64,000 bases of DNA from Chryseobacterium antibioticum (GTDB lineage: Bacteria; Bacteroidota; Bacteroidia; Flavobacteriales; Weeksellaceae), in NCBI RefSeq assembly GCF_012927325.1, contig NZ_JABBGI010000009.1, forward strand, positions 62,001-126,000, in the 5' to 3' direction. A model generated the notes under the pieces. The model saw only the letters and a program-made list of their open reading frames with translations, ran no database searches and was not told the DNA's origin. Each line of letters starts with the position of its first letter. The first letter of the stretch is position 1. Below, piece by piece: positions 61,449 to 64,000 of the stretch. The position numbers and the translations under genes were made by a program.

Positions 61449-64000
61449 TTATTTTTCTACTCTGTTTCTTACTTTAGTGTGATAGAACACGTTTGGTTTT
61501 GTGCCGATCTCTTCAAGTAAATAATATCTTCTGTTGCTAGAATATAATTCTCTCACTTCAGATTCTTTGTCATTCATGTCTCCAAACGTCATTGCTCCGG
61601 TAGAACAAGCAGCAGCACATGCACAAGAATTCTTGAATTCAGTATCTGTTACTTTTCTATTATCTCTCTTAGCTGCTAAAATAGTAGCCTGAGTTTCCTG
61701 GATACACATTGAACATTTCTCCATAACCCCTCTAGTTCTTACTACTACGTCAGGGTTTAGTACCATTCTTCCAAGATCGTTATTCATATTGAAATCGAAC
61801 TTGTCATTTAAGTTATACGTGAACCAGTTGAAACGTCTTACTTTGTACGGACAGTTGTTTGCACAATATCTGGTACCGATACATCTGTTGTAAGCCATAT
61901 GGTTTTGACCTTGCTTACCGTGTGAAGTAGCCGCTACCGGACATACAGTTTCACAAGGAGCGTGGTTACAGTGCTGACACATTACCGGCTGGAAGATCAC
62001 ATCTGGATTGTCTGCAGGGTGGTTTAATGCACCTCCGTCTCCGAATGCTGTACCGTACAATTCAGGTACTGCCATTCCTTCTTTCAATCCTTCGTATACT
62101 TCTACTTTCTGTCTTGAAGAATAGTAACGGTCAATTCTTAACCAATACATATCTCTAGACATTCTGATTTCTTCTTTACCTACTACAGGAACGTTGTTTT
62201 CTGCCTGACAAGCAATAATACATGCTCCACAACCAGTACAAGAGTTCAAGTCGATTGATAAGTTGAAGTGAGGTCCGTCCGTATCATCGAAAGCATCCCA
62301 AAGGTCAATCTTTCTTGCCGGAAGAGCTCCACTAATCGTATGATATTCCAAAGGTTTGTTCCATCCTTTATGTTCGTCATCGAAAGCTACGTTGATGAAT
62401 TCTGCCAAAGGAACTTCCTTCGCGATTTCATAACGTCCCATTAACGTATTCTGAAGCTGGATACCTGCAAATTCGTGGTCTTCTCCTGTTTTTTCGATCT
62501 TAACTCCTGAAACAGTTAAGTTAGAACCGTCAAATAATGGATAAGCGTTTACTCCTGTATCAGCAGTTGTTCCGGAATCTTTTTTACCGTATCCAAGCGC
62601 AAGACCTACAGATCCTTCTGCCTGTCCCGGTTGAATGAATACAGGAACGTCTTTTATGGTTACTCCGTTTACAGTAAGGTTTACGATAGAACCGTCCAGC
62701 TGCATTCTTGCGTTAAGATCATTGTCAATTGCGAACTTTTCTGCGTCTTTAGGAGAAATTGTCAAGTAGTTATCCCAAGACATTCTTGTGATAGGATCCG
62801 GTAATTCCTGAAGCCAAGGGTTGTTGGCCTGAGTACCGTCACCCATTGAAGGCTTGGTGTATAGTACCAATTCTAATTCAGAAGCTTTGAAGTTTCCTAA
62901 TTCAGCAATAGCCTGAGCAGCATTTCCTCCTGAATATGATAATGCAGTTGCATTATTTGAAGTCGTGATACCGTTGTATAAAGCTTTGTTGAAAGAAGTA
63001 GCTCCTAAGATAGAAGCGGCGCTTCCTTTTAGATAGTCATAGTAATTATTAGTCGCATTGTTCTTTCCATTTTTCCAAACCAATAAAGATTCTTCAATCT
63101 GTCTTGATTTATAGATCTTCTGGATCGTTGGCTGCATTAATGAATATACTCCAGTCTGAGGTTCGATATCTCCCCAAGACTCTAGCCAGTTAGCAACCGG
63201 GATTACAGCTTTCGCTGCTTTGTACATTTCATTTTTCTTGTCAGCTACAGCGACTACACAAGCAACTTTAGCTAAAGATTTTTTGAAATCTTCTCCTTTT
63301 GGATGAGAATAGATAGGGTCTACATTGTTGGCAATCAATACACCAACCTGACCTGCATTTACCCACCCTAAGAATTCCTGGTATCTTGCTTTATCAAATT
63401 CTTTAAGGAAGTTCGCTTTACCTGTGAAAGCAACTGAACCTAATTTTTGGTTGATTAAGTGGGCTAAAACCTGTGCTCCTTTAGAACCGTCTGCTAAAAC
63501 AACAGCTTTGCTGCCTTTCGCTTTAAGTTCGGTTGCAATTTCAGTAGCCGTCTTATCAGAAGTACCAGCACCTACGATTGCATTGTAAACTTCAACTAGA
63601 GTTTTGTTTACAGCACTTGGCTTTAATCTGTATCTTGAGTCAGCGTTAGCACCAGTCAATGACATGTTGGATTCCACCTGAATGTGTCTCAACATGTTTG
63701 GTCCTGGCTTTCTTGCTGCTGCGAAAGATGTTTCTAAACTTGCTCCGTTGTAATCTCCTAAGAAATCTGCCTGGAAAGAAACTACCAATTCTGAACCTTT
63801 AAGGTCATAAACCGGTAATGCTCTTTGTCCGAATACTTCCTGAGCTGCATCTAAAGCTGCAGAGTGAGGATAAGCATCATAAGTTACCAGTTCAGCAGTA
63901 GGATATTTAGCTTTGAATTCAGCAAACAACTTTTTGAAAGTAGGAGAAGGGAAAGAGTGTGACAAAAGCACAATCTTTTTACCTACTGCATTGGCATCTG
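61449..64000 (-). CDS. actB: Alternative complex III Fe-S/molybdopterin-type subunit ActB (5' partial)
   Basis: The frame is open at the right edge (first whole codon at 63998), so the N-terminus with the signal segment is missing; ~850 residues are visible. The larger part is a DMSO-reductase-type catalytic fold that in ACIII lacks the cofactor (DFLGDYNGASLETSFAA, PDPITRMSWDNYLTISPKDAEKFAI). The C-terminal ~270 residues are a ferredoxin-type subunit with four clusters of Cys: CTGCGACIIACQAENN, CQHCNHAPCETVCPVAA, CIGTRYCANNCPYKVRRF and CSMCIQETQ. It conducts electrons from quinol towards the haem subunits. actC follows at 26 bases. Confidence 0.95.
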   Translation of the reverse strand, partial: DANAVGKKIVLLSHSFPSPTFKKLFAEFKAKYPTAELVTYDAYPHSAALDAAQEVFGQRALPVYDLKGSELVVSFQADFLGDYNGASLETSFAAARKPGPNMLRHIQVESNMSLTGANADSRYRLKPSAVNKTLVEVYNAIVGAGTSDKTATEIATELKAKGSKAVVLADGSKGAQVLAHLINQKLGSVAFTGKANFLKEFDKARYQEFLGWVNAGQVGVLIANNVDPIYSHPKGEDFKKSLAKVACVVAVADKKNEMYKAAKAVIPVANWLESWGDIEPQTGVYSLMQPTIQKIYKSRQIEESLLVWKNGKNNATNNYYDYLKGSAASILGATSFNKALYNGITTSNNATALSYSGGNAAQAIAELGNFKASELELVLYTKPSMGDGTQANNPWLQELPDPITRMSWDNYLTISPKDAEKFAIDNDLNARMQLDGSIVNLTVNGVTIKDVPVFIQPGQAEGSVGLALGYGKKDSGTTADTGVNAYPLFDGSNLTVSGVKIEKTGEDHEFAGIQLQNTLMGRYEIAKEVPLAEFINVAFDDEHKGWNKPLEYHTISGALPARKIDLWDAFDDTDGPHFNLSIDLNSCTGCGACIIACQAENNVPVVGKEEIRMSRDMYWLRIDRYYSSRQKVEVYEGLKEGMAVPELYGTAFGDGGALNHPADNPDVIFQPVMCQHCNHAPCETVCPVAATSHGKQGQNHMAYNRCIGTRYCANNCPYKVRRFNWFTYNLNDKFDFNMNNDLGRMVLNPDVVVRTRGVMEKCSMCIQETQATILAAKRDNRKVTDTEFKNSCACAAACSTGAMTFGDMNDKESEVRELYSSNRRYYLLEEIGTKPNVFYHTKVRNRVEK

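Overview
The window looks like chromosomal DNA from a flavobacterium of the Chryseobacterium/Weeksellaceae type (Bacteroidota). The DNA is AT-rich. Starts lack clear Shine-Dalgarno sequences and usually sit behind A-rich leaders. Several upstream regions carry the Bacteroidota -7 element TAnnTTTG. Lineage-typical families include type IX secretion (T9SS) sorting domains, GLPGLI, DUF3078, an S46 dipeptidyl-peptidase, a KirBac-like channel and alternative complex III (ACIII) instead of cytochrome bc1. I found no rRNA, tRNA, CRISPR array, insertion sequence or prophage block.

Layout. 1-2.7 kb: end of a large polymorphic toxin with a metallopeptidase tip and its probable immunity gene. 2.8-6.6 kb: a lipoprotein, then an ECF sigma factor, a protein joining an inner-membrane anchor to an outer-membrane barrel, and a T9SS-secreted protein. 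6.6-14 kb: comM/yifB, a stand-alone adenylation-carrier-reductase enzyme and a tailspike-like beta-helix protein. 14-21.3 kb, minus strand: DPP7-type peptidase (plus a META lipoprotein on the plus strand), a three-gene surface-protein cluster and a LytTR response regulator whose phosphoacceptor Asp is Glu. 21.5-31.2 kb, plus strand: hflX-DUF4919, an NhaP-type antiporter, AlkD-like protein, a three-gene envelope cluster and a ChaA-like antiporter. 31.2-36.2 kb: truncated haemoglobin, KirBac-like channel with a cysteine-cluster protein, a membrane LytTR regulator and an amidohydrolase.

36.3-40 kb, minus strand: gdhA, dprA, rhomboid protease. 40.2-42.3 kb: two tandem DUF3078 paralogues. 42.4-47 kb, minus strand: sufA-sufB-GNAT-sufC-sufD. 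47-53 kb: GLPGLI protein, zinc metallopeptidase, a lipoprotein pair with a glutathionylspermidine-synthase-like ligase, and an LtaS-like sulfatase-fold enzyme. 53-57.3 kb, minus strand: ribH, TPR protein, lipoprotein-apt pair, and an exported protein flanked by two near-identical terminators. 57.4-64 kb, minus strand: actB(partial)-actC-actD-actE-actF of ACIII.

Most of the window is core metabolism, respiration and envelope biology. The stretches with accessory character are 1-2.7 kb, 8.2-14 kb and 16.9-21.3 kb. Two genes run off the window: the toxin at its 5' end (left edge) and actB at its 5' end (right edge).
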